From Paracoccaceae bacterium (GTDB taxonomy: Bacteria; Pseudomonadota; Alphaproteobacteria; Rhodobacterales; Rhodobacteraceae), in contig JALSHL010000017.1 of NCBI GenBank assembly GCA_026982255.1, positions 1-6,471 on the forward strand: DNA of 6,471 bases, in the 5' to 3' direction. The position numbers and the translations under genes are program-made. The notes beneath the pieces were generated by a model that was not told the origin of the DNA, did not search any database, and was given only the letters and a program-made list of their open reading frames with translations. Each line of letters starts with the position of its first letter. The first letter of the stretch is position 1. Of the stretch, positions 1 through 6,018 are shown piece after piece.

Positions 1-78
1 ATGATGGCCGCCTGGGCTCCGCCAACCGCCATTCTGCTAATGGCCCTGTCGCTGATTTTGCATTTCGAGGACGGATGA
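1..78 (+). CDS. lptG: LptG, LPS export ABC transporter permease (C-terminal end only)
   Basis: Only the last 25 codons are in the window; the gene runs in from the left edge in frame 1. The visible tail is a hydrophobic transmembrane helix (roughly APPTAILLMALSLILHF) followed by the short polar end EDG and TGA. This matches the last helix of LptF/LptG-family permeases. LptG is chosen because the next gene is lptD, and lptF-lptG-lptD is a usual order in Rhodobacterales. LptF and LptG form the inner-membrane part of the LptB2FG transporter, which extracts LPS from the inner membrane and passes it to the periplasmic bridge. The stop codon overlaps the lptD start (ATGA), which suggests translational coupling. 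The fragment is too short to prove the family on its own; the call rests mostly on context. Confidence 0.8.
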   Translation: MMAAWAPPTAILLMALSLILHFEDG

Positions 79-2216
79 TACACAAACGCAGATCCGGTTA
101 CGCGTCACAATGCACCGCCAAGCGAATATGGCTTGCGGGCCTTCTGCTGTGCACCCTGATCATGGTTGCGCCGACTCTCGCCCTGGCACAAAAGGCGCCG
201 CCTATCAGCGTCCTTGCGGATTCAATCTATATCAACCAGACAACCGACGAATTGATCGCCAGCGGCAATGTGCAGGTCTTTTTCGAAGGCACAACGCTAT
301 ACGCATCCGAAATACGCTACAATTCACGCACCGACACTGTGACGGCCTCCGGTCCCGTCCGCATTGTCGATGCCGGCGGCACGGTCGTTACCGCCGATTT
401 TGCCGAGCTTTCGGCCGACCTGAAATCCGGCCTTGCCACCGGTGCCCGCATCATGTTTGCAAACCAGTTGCAAATAGCGGCAGCCGAGGCGGCGCGCGTC
501 AACGGCAGCTTCAATACGATGAGCAACGTCGTCGCCAGTTCCTGTCTGGTGTGCAAGGCACGTCCCACCCCGATCTGGCAAATCCGCGCCGAGCAGGTCA
601 TTCAGGACGAGAAGGCCGAGCGCATATATTTCACCCATGCCAAGCTGGAATTGTTCGGCAGACCGATTTTCTATCTGCCCACCATGAGCATTCCCACAAC
701 GGAAGTGGACCGCGCAACGGGTTTCCTTCGTCCGGAGTTCTTTTCGGCGGACAGCATCGGGGACGGTATCAGAATCCCCTACTACATCACGCTTGGCGAC
801 AGCGCCGATACTACGATCTCGACCATTGTGAGCCTACAGGGTGCGGCACTCCTGGATGCCGAGTACCGGAAGGTGTTCCCGAACGGCAAATTCAAACTGT
901 TCGGCGCCACTGCTCTACGGGACAGTGCAGGCTTTTTCCAGCGCGGTTTCCTCAGAAGCAGCGGCTCCTTTACCCTGTTCGAGGATATTACCCTGGACTT
1001 CAATGCCACTGCAGTCACCGACAAGGGGTTCATGAAACAATATGGCTACAGCAATGCCGACCGGCTGGTGAGCGAAATCGCTCTGAGCCGGTATCGAGAC
1101 CGCAGCTATTTCTCGGTCGCCGGAGCCATTCTCACCAGCTTGCGGGACTCTGAAAACAACGCCACCATCCCGTTTGTTCTGCCGGAGTTTTCCTATCGCA
1201 GCTATCGCAGCGATCCCCTCACCGGCGGGCGGATCGGATACGAGGTGAACGGTGTCGGCCTTACACGCATTCTGGGGCAGGACGTTGCGCGTCTGGGCGG
1301 ATCGGTGGACTGGACCGTGCCGATTGACTTCAGCACCGGAATACAAACCACCGGTTTTGCACGCCTGGACGGCGATATCTATCGTGTCTGGGACAACAAT
1401 ACCTACCCGGACCGCCTGCTTTTCAACCTGCACCCCACAGTGGGTGCGGAGTTGCGCTGGCCACTGGAACGGACGTCCGACACAGGGCGGGAAGTTCTTG
1501 TTCCTGTAGCCCAGTTGATCTACACCCCCGATCTGGTCTGGAACGATACCGTTCCAAACGAGGACAGCATCCTCGTGGAATTCGACGAAACCAACCTCTT
1601 TGAGTTCAGCCGCTATCCCGGACGGGACGCATCCGAAATCGGCCTGCGGACAAATCTCGGGGCATCCTATACCCTATATACCGATCAGGGCTGGGAATTC
1701 GGGCTTGCGGGCGGAGTTGTGCTGCGTTCCAATCCGACGACGCAGTTTTCTCAGGATATTCTCGGAGCCTTCCGGCTGGAAACACCTTCGGGATTCCGGT
1801 TTACGGAACGGTTCCTGTTTGACGAAAACCTCGACATCAAACGTAACGAGGCCGATCTGTCGATCTCGACCGAGGACTGGCGCCTTGCCAGCAGCTTCGT
1901 TTTCCTGGCCCCCGACCCTTTGGCCGGATCGCCGGTGACCCGGGCCGAGGGTTCGATCAGTGGCCGCTACCGGTTCCATCCGAACTGGGAGGCGCGTGCC
2001 AACTGGACCCGCGACCTGATTACCGACAACGATGTAGCGGCCGGTTTTGGTCTGACCTATGGAAACGAGTGTATCGAAATCGGACTTTCGGTCTCGCGTC
2101 GCTTCACGTCATCGATTAGTGTGCCGGCTGCGACAGATATCAATCTGGTAATTGAACTTGCAGGATTCGGCGGAACCTCGCAAAATGACTGGCCAGACTC
2201 GCGATGTGCATACTGA
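75..2216 (+). CDS. lptD: LptD, outer-membrane LPS assembly protein
   Basis: The 713-residue product inserts LPS into the outer leaflet of the outer membrane, together with the lipoprotein LptE in well-studied species. A signal peptide is clear: basic n-region (KRR, AKR), hydrophobic core about residues 18-31, and an ALA|Q cleavage site after residue 38. Residues about 44-140 form the OstA/LptA-like jellyroll domain (VLADSIYINQ, ELIASGNVQVFF). The rest is the LptD beta-barrel, rich in alternating aromatic strands. The mature protein has four cysteines: C157 and C160 (SSCLVC) near the jellyroll-barrel junction, and C666 and C711 near the C-terminus. This resembles the disulfide pattern that matures E. 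coli LptD, though the exact pairing is inferred. The ATG overlaps the lptG stop, and GAGGA (67-71) lies 3 bases upstream as a ribosome binding site. The gene ends in tandem in-frame stops (TGA TAA). The length is close to the E. coli protein (784). Confidence 0.95.
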   Translation: MIHKRRSGYASQCTAKRIWLAGLLLCTLIMVAPTLALAQKAPPISVLADSIYINQTTDELIASGNVQVFFEGTTLYASEIRYNSRTDTVTASGPVRIVDAGGTVVTADFAELSADLKSGLATGARIMFANQLQIAAAEAARVNGSFNTMSNVVASSCLVCKARPTPIWQIRAEQVIQDEKAERIYFTHAKLELFGRPIFYLPTMSIPTTEVDRATGFLRPEFFSADSIGDGIRIPYYITLGDSADTTISTIVSLQGAALLDAEYRKVFPNGKFKLFGATALRDSAGFFQRGFLRSSGSFTLFEDITLDFNATAVTDKGFMKQYGYSNADRLVSEIALSRYRDRSYFSVAGAILTSLRDSENNATIPFVLPEFSYRSYRSDPLTGGRIGYEVNGVGLTRILGQDVARLGGSVDWTVPIDFSTGIQTTGFARLDGDIYRVWDNNTYPDRLLFNLHPTVGAELRWPLERTSDTGREVLVPVAQLIYTPDLVWNDTVPNEDSILVEFDETNLFEFSRYPGRDASEIGLRTNLGASYTLYTDQGWEFGLAGGVVLRSNPTTQFSQDILGAFRLETPSGFRFTERFLFDENLDIKRNEADLSISTEDWRLASSFVFLAPDPLAGSPVTRAEGSISGRYRFHPNWEARANWTRDLITDNDVAAGFGLTYGNECIEIGLSVSRRFTSSISVPAATDINLVIELAGFGGTSQNDWPDSRCAY

Positions 2217-2225
2217 TAAGAGAAA

Positions 2226-2234
2226 AGGGTAGGA
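2226..2234 (+). promoter_or_regulatory. Ribosome binding site of surA
   Basis: AGGG (2226-2229) and AGGA (2231-2234) lie just before the surA ATG at 2238. AGGG is 8 bases upstream, close to ideal spacing. This is the only gene in the left block with its own purine-rich leader; its neighbours start inside the preceding gene. It fixes the start at 2238, which also gives a clean signal peptide. Confidence 0.7.
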
Positions 2235-2237
2235 ATT

Positions 2238-3446
2238 ATGGGTAGTTTTCTTAAATGGTTGACCGTCGCACTGATTGCGGTGATATCGGTATCCTCGCAG
2301 GCCAGAGCGCAGAACCCCTACTCGGCGGCCTATGCCGTAAATGATTCCATCATTACCTATTTCGATATAAATCAACGTGTTAAACTCCTCGGCGCGCTCG
2401 GCTTTACCGGTGGTGACGTGCGCAAGGCTGCTATAGAGCAGCTGATCGACGACCGGCTGAAAATGTCGGCAGCCCGCGATGTCGGTCTGCAGTTGGCAGC
2501 GGGGTCGCTGGAACGCGGTATTGTGGCCGCTGCGCAAAATGCGGGAATCAGTGCCGATGCACTCTGGGCCAAGGCGCGCGCACGGGGCGTTTCCCGCGAC
2601 GCGTTCGAGGAATACTTCGTCGCGCAAATCGTCTGGCGCGAGATCGTGCAGGCCAAATTCCGCCAGATAGCGGACCCGACCAGTATCGACATAGACAATG
2701 CCGTCAACGTCGCGGCTGCCGTAACGCAGGAGACCATCCTGCTTGCCGAGATCGCCCTGCCCTTCGCCGAACGTGGCGGGGAAGAAGCCACTATGGCCTT
2801 TGCGGCCCGCCTCTCCAACGACCTCAACAAGGGTGCCAGTTTCGAAGAGGCCGTAAAACGGTTCTCGCGCTCGCCATCCGCCGCAAACGGAGGCCGCATC
2901 GGCTGGGTTGCACCGGAGCGCCTTCCGGCCAATATCGCCGCGCAGGTTCTCGGCCTGCCCACCGGCCAGGTATCCGCGCCGATCAAGGTTTCCAGTGGCG
3001 CGATCCTGCTGAAGGTCATCGGTTCGCGGGTGATCAGCAGCCCGTTGCAAAAACAGGTTTCGGTGCGCTATGCCGTTCTGGATCTGAGCGGCCGCCCCAA
3101 TGCCTTGGCCGAAGCAAAACGCCTTCAGCGACGGCTTGACGAATGCCAGCCGTCGAAATCCACGGCCGGCAACTATGGTGGAAACAGCGGCCTGTTTGGC
3201 CCCGTTTCGGTCAACGAGGTACCTGCCGATATCGCGCTTTCGCTGGCCCGTCTGATGCCCGGACGCAGCGAGGTTGTGGTTAACGGCGATTCCGTGCAAC
3301 TGGTGCAACTGTGCAGCCGCACTACCGATCTGGATGAACAGACCTCGGCCGGTCTGGCCAACAATCTGTTCGGTGCCAAACTTTCGAAACTCGCCGAAGG
3401 CTATCTGCTGGAACTGCGCCGCGGTGCGGTTATCGAAAAACGATGA
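2238..3446 (+). CDS. surA: SurA-like periplasmic chaperone / parvulin peptidyl-prolyl isomerase
   Basis: The 402-residue secreted protein probably escorts unfolded outer-membrane proteins, including LptD encoded next door, across the periplasm. The N-terminus is a signal peptide (hydrophobic core about residues 5-18, cleavage likely ARA|Q after residue 24). The SurA N-terminal chaperone region follows, with the typical start YAVNDSIITYFDINQR (32-47) and IEQLIDDRLKMSAAR (66-80). One recognisable parvulin domain spans about 165-265, with the hallmark stretch SFEEAVKRFS (201-210) and NGGRIGWV (217-224). A C-terminal segment (about 275-362) looks like a degenerate second parvulin unit. E. coli SurA has two parvulin domains. 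The only two cysteines are C303 and C359, both in this last segment, and they could form a disulfide. The gene starts 21 bases after lptD and overlaps pdxA by ATGA. Isomerase activity cannot be judged from the sequence. Confidence 0.9.
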   Translation: MGSFLKWLTVALIAVISVSSQARAQNPYSAAYAVNDSIITYFDINQRVKLLGALGFTGGDVRKAAIEQLIDDRLKMSAARDVGLQLAAGSLERGIVAAAQNAGISADALWAKARARGVSRDAFEEYFVAQIVWREIVQAKFRQIADPTSIDIDNAVNVAAAVTQETILLAEIALPFAERGGEEATMAFAARLSNDLNKGASFEEAVKRFSRSPSAANGGRIGWVAPERLPANIAAQVLGLPTGQVSAPIKVSSGAILLKVIGSRVISSPLQKQVSVRYAVLDLSGRPNALAEAKRLQRRLDECQPSKSTAGNYGGNSGLFGPVSVNEVPADIALSLARLMPGRSEVVVNGDSVQLVQLCSRTTDLDEQTSAGLANNLFGAKLSKLAEGYLLELRRGAVIEKR

Positions 3447-4435
3447 GCATAAAACCCGTCGCCCTGACACTGGGTGAACCGGCAGGAATAGGCGGGGAAA
3501 TCTCGTTGAAGGCGTGGCATGGTCTGCGCACGGAGTTGCCGTTTTTTCTGCTTGCAGACGTCACCCACATGACAACCCTGGCGCAGCAGGACCATACGCC
3601 CGTCGTCGCGATCACATCGCCACACGAAGCGGCGGAAGCCATGAGCGCGGGCCTGCCTGTTCTCGATCATCCACTACCGGCGCCTGTAACGACCGGCAAA
3701 CCGGACGCCCGAAATGCCGCCGAGGTGGTCGCCATGATTGCGCGGGCGGTCGAATACGCACAGAACGGTGAAGCCTGCGCCGTGACCACCAACCCTATCC
3801 ATAAAAAGGCGCTACAGGACGGTGCAGGTTTTGCCTTTCCCGGACACACCGAATTTCTTGCCTCTCTCGCGGATGTCAAACGCCCCGTGATGATGCTTAG
3901 TGCTCCCGAGCTCCGTGTTGTGCCTGTCACAATCCATATTCCGCTTGCCGATGTTCCCGCCGCCCTTACTGCCGGGTTGCTCGAGGAAACCCTGCGCGTA
4001 ACCCATGCAGCCTTGATCGACGATCTCGGTATTCCCGAGCCACGGATAGCCGTCGCCGGTCTCAATCCCCATGCCGGCGAAGGTGGCGCCATGGGGCACG
4101 AGGAAATCACCCTGATCACCCCCTTGCTGGAACGACTGCGCAACGAAGGCATGACCCTTCTCGGCCCGCTCCCTGCCGATACCATGTTCCACGCAAGCGC
4201 GCGCGAAGCCTATGACCTCGCCGTTTGTATGTATCACGATCAGGCACTGATCCCGATTAAAACCCTGAATTTCTCGGCCGGTGTCAACACCACTCTCGGC
4301 CTGCCTTTTGTTAGGACCTCGCCCGATCACGGCACGGCCTTCGACATCGCCGGCAAAGGCATCGCCGACGCCACCTCGCTGATCGAGGCCTTGCGCAATG
4401 CCCGGACCATGGCAATCCATCGGGGATTCGCATGA
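3443..4435 (+). CDS. pdxA: PdxA, 4-hydroxythreonine-4-phosphate dehydrogenase
   Basis: This cytoplasmic NAD-dependent enzyme oxidises 4-phosphohydroxy-L-threonine. The product decarboxylates to 3-amino-1-hydroxyacetone phosphate, which PdxJ condenses with deoxyxylulose phosphate to make pyridoxine 5'-phosphate (DXP-dependent vitamin B6 route). The 330 residues match the family length. Visible motifs are LTLGEPAGIGGE near the N-terminus (8-19), TTNPIHK (115-121), PGHTEFLA (133-140), GLNPHAGEGG (206-215), MYHDQALIPIK (263-273) and the C-terminal TSPDHGTAFDIAGKG (292-306). The three divalent-metal histidines of the E. coli enzyme (H166, H210, H266) correspond by motif to H165, H210 and H265, and the substrate-binding His-Thr to H135-T136. 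The enzyme therefore looks intact. It overlaps surA and rsmA by 4 bases each (ATGA). No strong Shine-Dalgarno precedes the start, so translation probably depends on coupling to surA. The pdxA position inside a surA/rsmA operon is also known in E. coli. Confidence 0.97.
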   Translation: MSIKPVALTLGEPAGIGGEISLKAWHGLRTELPFFLLADVTHMTTLAQQDHTPVVAITSPHEAAEAMSAGLPVLDHPLPAPVTTGKPDARNAAEVVAMIARAVEYAQNGEACAVTTNPIHKKALQDGAGFAFPGHTEFLASLADVKRPVMMLSAPELRVVPVTIHIPLADVPAALTAGLLEETLRVTHAALIDDLGIPEPRIAVAGLNPHAGEGGAMGHEEITLITPLLERLRNEGMTLLGPLPADTMFHASAREAYDLAVCMYHDQALIPIKTLNFSAGVNTTLGLPFVRTSPDHGTAFDIAGKGIADATSLIEALRNARTMAIHRGFA

Positions 4436-5277
4436 GCATGGCCCAAGACGGCCTGCCGCCTCTGCGCGAGGTGATCGCGACGCACGGCCTGCATGCCCGT
4501 AAATCCCTCGGTCAGAATTTCCTGCTCGACCTTAACCTGACCTCCAAGATTGCACGGCGGGCCGGTGCCCTTGATCAATGCGACGTGCTTGAAGTCGGCC
4601 CCGGACCCGGTGGTCTGACCCGTGCCCTGCTGATGGAAGGCGCCCGCAAGGTGGTTGCCATCGAGCGCGACGAACGCTGCCTGCCTGCGCTTGAGCAGGT
4701 TTCGGCGGCCTATCCCGGACGGCTGGAAGTTATTCACGGCGACGCACTCGAAATTAACCCCCTTGACCATTTGTCACCGCCGGTCCGTATCGTGGCCAAC
4801 CTGCCCTACAACGTCGGAACGGAGCTACTGGTGCGCTGGCTGACACCGGAGACATGGCCACCGTACTGGCAAAGCCTGACATTGATGTTCCAGAAAGAGG
4901 TCGCACAGCGGATCGTTGCGGCCCCGGGCAGCAAGGCCTACGGCCGCCTGTCCGTTCTGGCGCAATGGCGCACGGAGGCGCGGATCGCCTTTGAACTGCC
5001 GCCGCAGGCTTTTACGCCGCCGCCGAAAGTCACCTCGGCCGTGGTGCATCTGGAACGGCTGGAAACCCCGCGGTTTCCGGCCAACGCCCGCAATCTGTCG
5101 CGTATCGTTGCCCTTGCATTCGGCCAACGCCGCAAGATGTTGCGGGCAAGCCTCAAAAGTCTTGGGCCGGATGTGGAATCACGCATTGCCGAAGCGGGCA
5201 TCGAACCGACGCAACGGGCCGAGCAATTGTCGGTCGAGGATTTCTGCCGTCTGTCCAACCGGCTGCTGCCGGACTGA
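4432..5277 (+). CDS. rsmA: RsmA (KsgA), 16S rRNA adenine dimethyltransferase
   Basis: The 281-residue S-adenosylmethionine-dependent enzyme makes the N6,N6-dimethyl groups on two adjacent adenosines in helix 45 near the 3' end of 16S rRNA (A1518 and A1519 in E. coli numbering), a late 30S assembly step. Loss of the enzyme is known to give kasugamycin resistance. Motifs seen are KSLGQNFLLD (24-33), SAM motif I LEVGPGPGGLTRALL (53-67), acidic IERDERC (77-83), GDALE (103-107), catalytic motif IV NLPY (123-126) and FTPPPKVTSAVVHLE (194-208). The C-terminal helical domain is present (AFGQRRKMLRASLK). The first ATG overlaps the pdxA stop; a second ATG two codons on (4438) is an alternative start. 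GGGGA at 4422-4426 is a plausible ribosome binding site for either. It is the last gene of the plus-strand block and ends 3 bases from a convergent gene. Confidence 0.97.
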   Translation: MSMAQDGLPPLREVIATHGLHARKSLGQNFLLDLNLTSKIARRAGALDQCDVLEVGPGPGGLTRALLMEGARKVVAIERDERCLPALEQVSAAYPGRLEVIHGDALEINPLDHLSPPVRIVANLPYNVGTELLVRWLTPETWPPYWQSLTLMFQKEVAQRIVAAPGSKAYGRLSVLAQWRTEARIAFELPPQAFTPPPKVTSAVVHLERLETPRFPANARNLSRIVALAFGQRRKMLRASLKSLGPDVESRIAEAGIEPTQRAEQLSVEDFCRLSNRLLPD

Positions 5278-5280
5278 TCG

Positions 5281-5805
5281 TTACTCGTTTGCCGGAGCTT
5301 CGACCTGTGCGTTTTCGGCAAGCTGTTCGGGCTTGCGGCGCTGACGCGGATTCCGGCGCTGCTTTTGCGGTTTGCTTTCCGGTGTCGGAACAAGCGTACT
5401 GCCCTCGACCAGCGTAGCATCGCCCATGGCGTCGAAACCGCCGCCCACTTCCGGCTGCTCCGGCGTTTCCGAACGTGCCGCGTCCTGCGTCTGCTGCTGT
5501 TGCTGGCGTTGCGCCTGCTGGGCCTGTTGTTCGGCTTGACGCTCCGCCTGCTGGCGTTGCGCCTTGAGCAACAGGCGCGCATAATGTTCCGCGTGTTGCT
5601 GGAAACTCTCCGCACTCACACGATCGTCGGCCAACAGGGCGTCATGGGCCAGCGCGCGGTATTTCTCGATAATCTGTTGCGGCGTGCCACGCACGCGCCC
5701 CTCGGGACCGGCGCTGTCGAACACACGGTTGACGACATTGCCGCCACCGGAATTGCGCCGGTTGTTATTCTTGTTTCTCGAACGTGATTTATTGGAGGAT
5801 CTCAT
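5281..5805 (-). CDS. DUF4167 family protein, function unknown
   Basis: This 174-residue protein has no signal peptide or membrane segment and is probably cytoplasmic. The N-terminus is very basic and Asn/Ser-rich (SNKSRSRNKNNNRRN, 3-17). It is followed by the DUF4167-type core, about residues 22-80: NRVFDSAGPEGRVRGT (26-41), then predicted helices containing IIEKYRALAHDALLADDRV and HAEHYARLLLKA. Residues about 83-106 are a Gln/Ala/Arg-rich stretch, likely a coiled coil or extended helix. The C-terminal third is low-complexity, with a basic patch QKQRRNPRQRRK (147-158) and an acidic end. Basic tails at both ends suggest nucleic-acid or ribosome contact, but this is inference; the family role is not established as far as I know. 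The ATG at 5805 gives the family-like N-terminus; its ribosome binding site is weak (AAGAAG about 12 bases upstream). It lies downstream of prmC on the same strand and faces rsmA tail to tail. Confidence 0.85.
   Translation of the reverse strand: MRSSNKSRSRNKNNNRRNSGGGNVVNRVFDSAGPEGRVRGTPQQIIEKYRALAHDALLADDRVSAESFQQHAEHYARLLLKAQRQQAERQAEQQAQQAQRQQQQQTQDAARSETPEQPEVGGGFDAMGDATLVEGSTLVPTPESKPQKQRRNPRQRRKPEQLAENAQVEAPANE
5501..5564 (-). repeat. In-frame 16-bp direct repeat in the Gln-rich segment
   Basis: The 16-mer tgctggcgttgcgcct occurs exactly at 5501-5516 and 5549-5564 (plus-strand sense). The copies are 48 bases (16 codons) apart, so they are in frame and encode the recurring Ala-Gln-Arg-Gln-Gln portion of the glutamine-rich helix. 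The intervening bases are also rich in ctg/ttg triplets. The pattern fits growth of the region by duplication or slippage, though biased codon choice for a Gln-rich helix could also produce it. Confidence 0.6.
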
Positions 5806-5822
5806 ACTCTCGATCTTCTTGT

Positions 5823-5921
5823 TTAAGGGGCAAATAGGATGCGCAACTCTGGCGCGACATTCCTGTTGGGTAATTCCGGTTTCCGGTCAACCTTATCGCC
5901 ATCCAACGAGAGAGCCATCAT
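5823..5921 (-). CDS. Possible small leader ORF upstream of the DUF4167 gene (doubtful)
   Basis: On the minus strand an ATG-ATG start at 5921 opens 32 codons (beginning MMALSLDGDKV) and ends with TAA at 5823-5825, 17 bases before the DUF4167 start codon. The start lies in the loop of the inverted repeat, so folding could hide it. An AGAGA-like purine run about 8 bases upstream is only a weak ribosome binding site. Codon use is mixed, including TTA, CTA and AGG, which are uncommon in the neighbouring genes. No family is recognised. An open frame of this length can arise by chance, so it is listed only as a candidate. Confidence 0.15.
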   Translation of the reverse strand: MMALSLDGDKVDRKPELPNRNVAPELRILFAP

Positions 5922-5940
5922 GGTTCAATCTCTGGCGATA
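5894..5940 (-). repeat. Inverted repeat in the leader of the DUF4167 gene
   Basis: The arms TATCGCCA (5894-5901) and TGGCGATA (5933-5940) are perfect 8-base complements around a 31-base loop. Inside the loop, GAGA (5908-5911) can pair with TCTC (5929-5932), and CCATCATGG (5915-5923) is itself palindromic. Beyond one imperfect position, CC (5891-5892) and GG (5942-5943) extend the outer stem. The element lies directly downstream of the proposed -10 box at 5947-5952, so the left part of the leader RNA could fold into it, or it could bind a dimeric protein as an operator. There is no U-tract after either arm, so it is not a standard terminator. The repeat itself is certain; its function is inferred. 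Confidence 0.45.
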
Positions 5941-5946
5941 GGGCAT

Positions 5947-5974
5947 TTTATACGGTGATCTCCGGTAATAACAA
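5947..5974 (-). promoter_or_regulatory. Putative sigma-70-type promoter for the DUF4167 gene
   Basis: Read on the minus strand, TTGTTA (plus positions 5969-5974, 4 of 6 matches to TTGACA) is followed after 16 bases by TATAAA (5947-5952, 5 of 6 matches to TATAAT). The region is clearly richer in A/T than the flanking genes. Transcription would begin at about base 5940 and give a leader of roughly 135 bases before the ATG at 5805. A 213-base gap after prmC in an otherwise tightly packed window supports separate expression, although read-through from prmC is not excluded. Confidence 0.4.
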
Positions 5975-6018
5975 GCGAAAACTGTCAACTATTACGGCAT
6001 TCCGGACAAAAATCGCAC

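Noticed and set aside
110..1153. A 347-codon plus-strand frame inside lptD
   Set aside because: It is a shifted reading of lptD. Its product is rich in Arg, His, Cys and Gly without domain logic, while the lptD frame has a signal peptide and family motifs.
2109..3470. A 453-codon open frame on the minus strand opposite surA
   Set aside because: It lies entirely antisense to a well-supported surA and the lptD/pdxA ends, has no recognisable domain, and such long antisense frames are usual in GC-rich coding DNA.
5259..5272. CCGGC-TGCT-GCCGG hairpin at the end of rsmA, considered as a terminator
   Set aside because: The stem is only 5 bp, lies within the coding sequence and has no T-run after it.
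4938..5615. A 225-codon minus-strand frame spanning the rsmA/DUF4167 junction
   Set aside because: It overlaps both genes out of frame, and its Arg/Ser-rich composition is typical of a shadow frame.
5684..5941. Plus-strand 85-codon frame running through the DUF4167 leader
   Set aside because: More than a third is antisense to the DUF4167 gene; there is no ribosome binding site or recognisable protein.
5983..5988. A perfect TTGACA on the minus strand after prmC, considered as the -35 box
   Set aside because: No -10-like hexamer lies 15-19 bases downstream; TATAAA is 30 bases away. The TTGTTA at 5969-5974 is better spaced.
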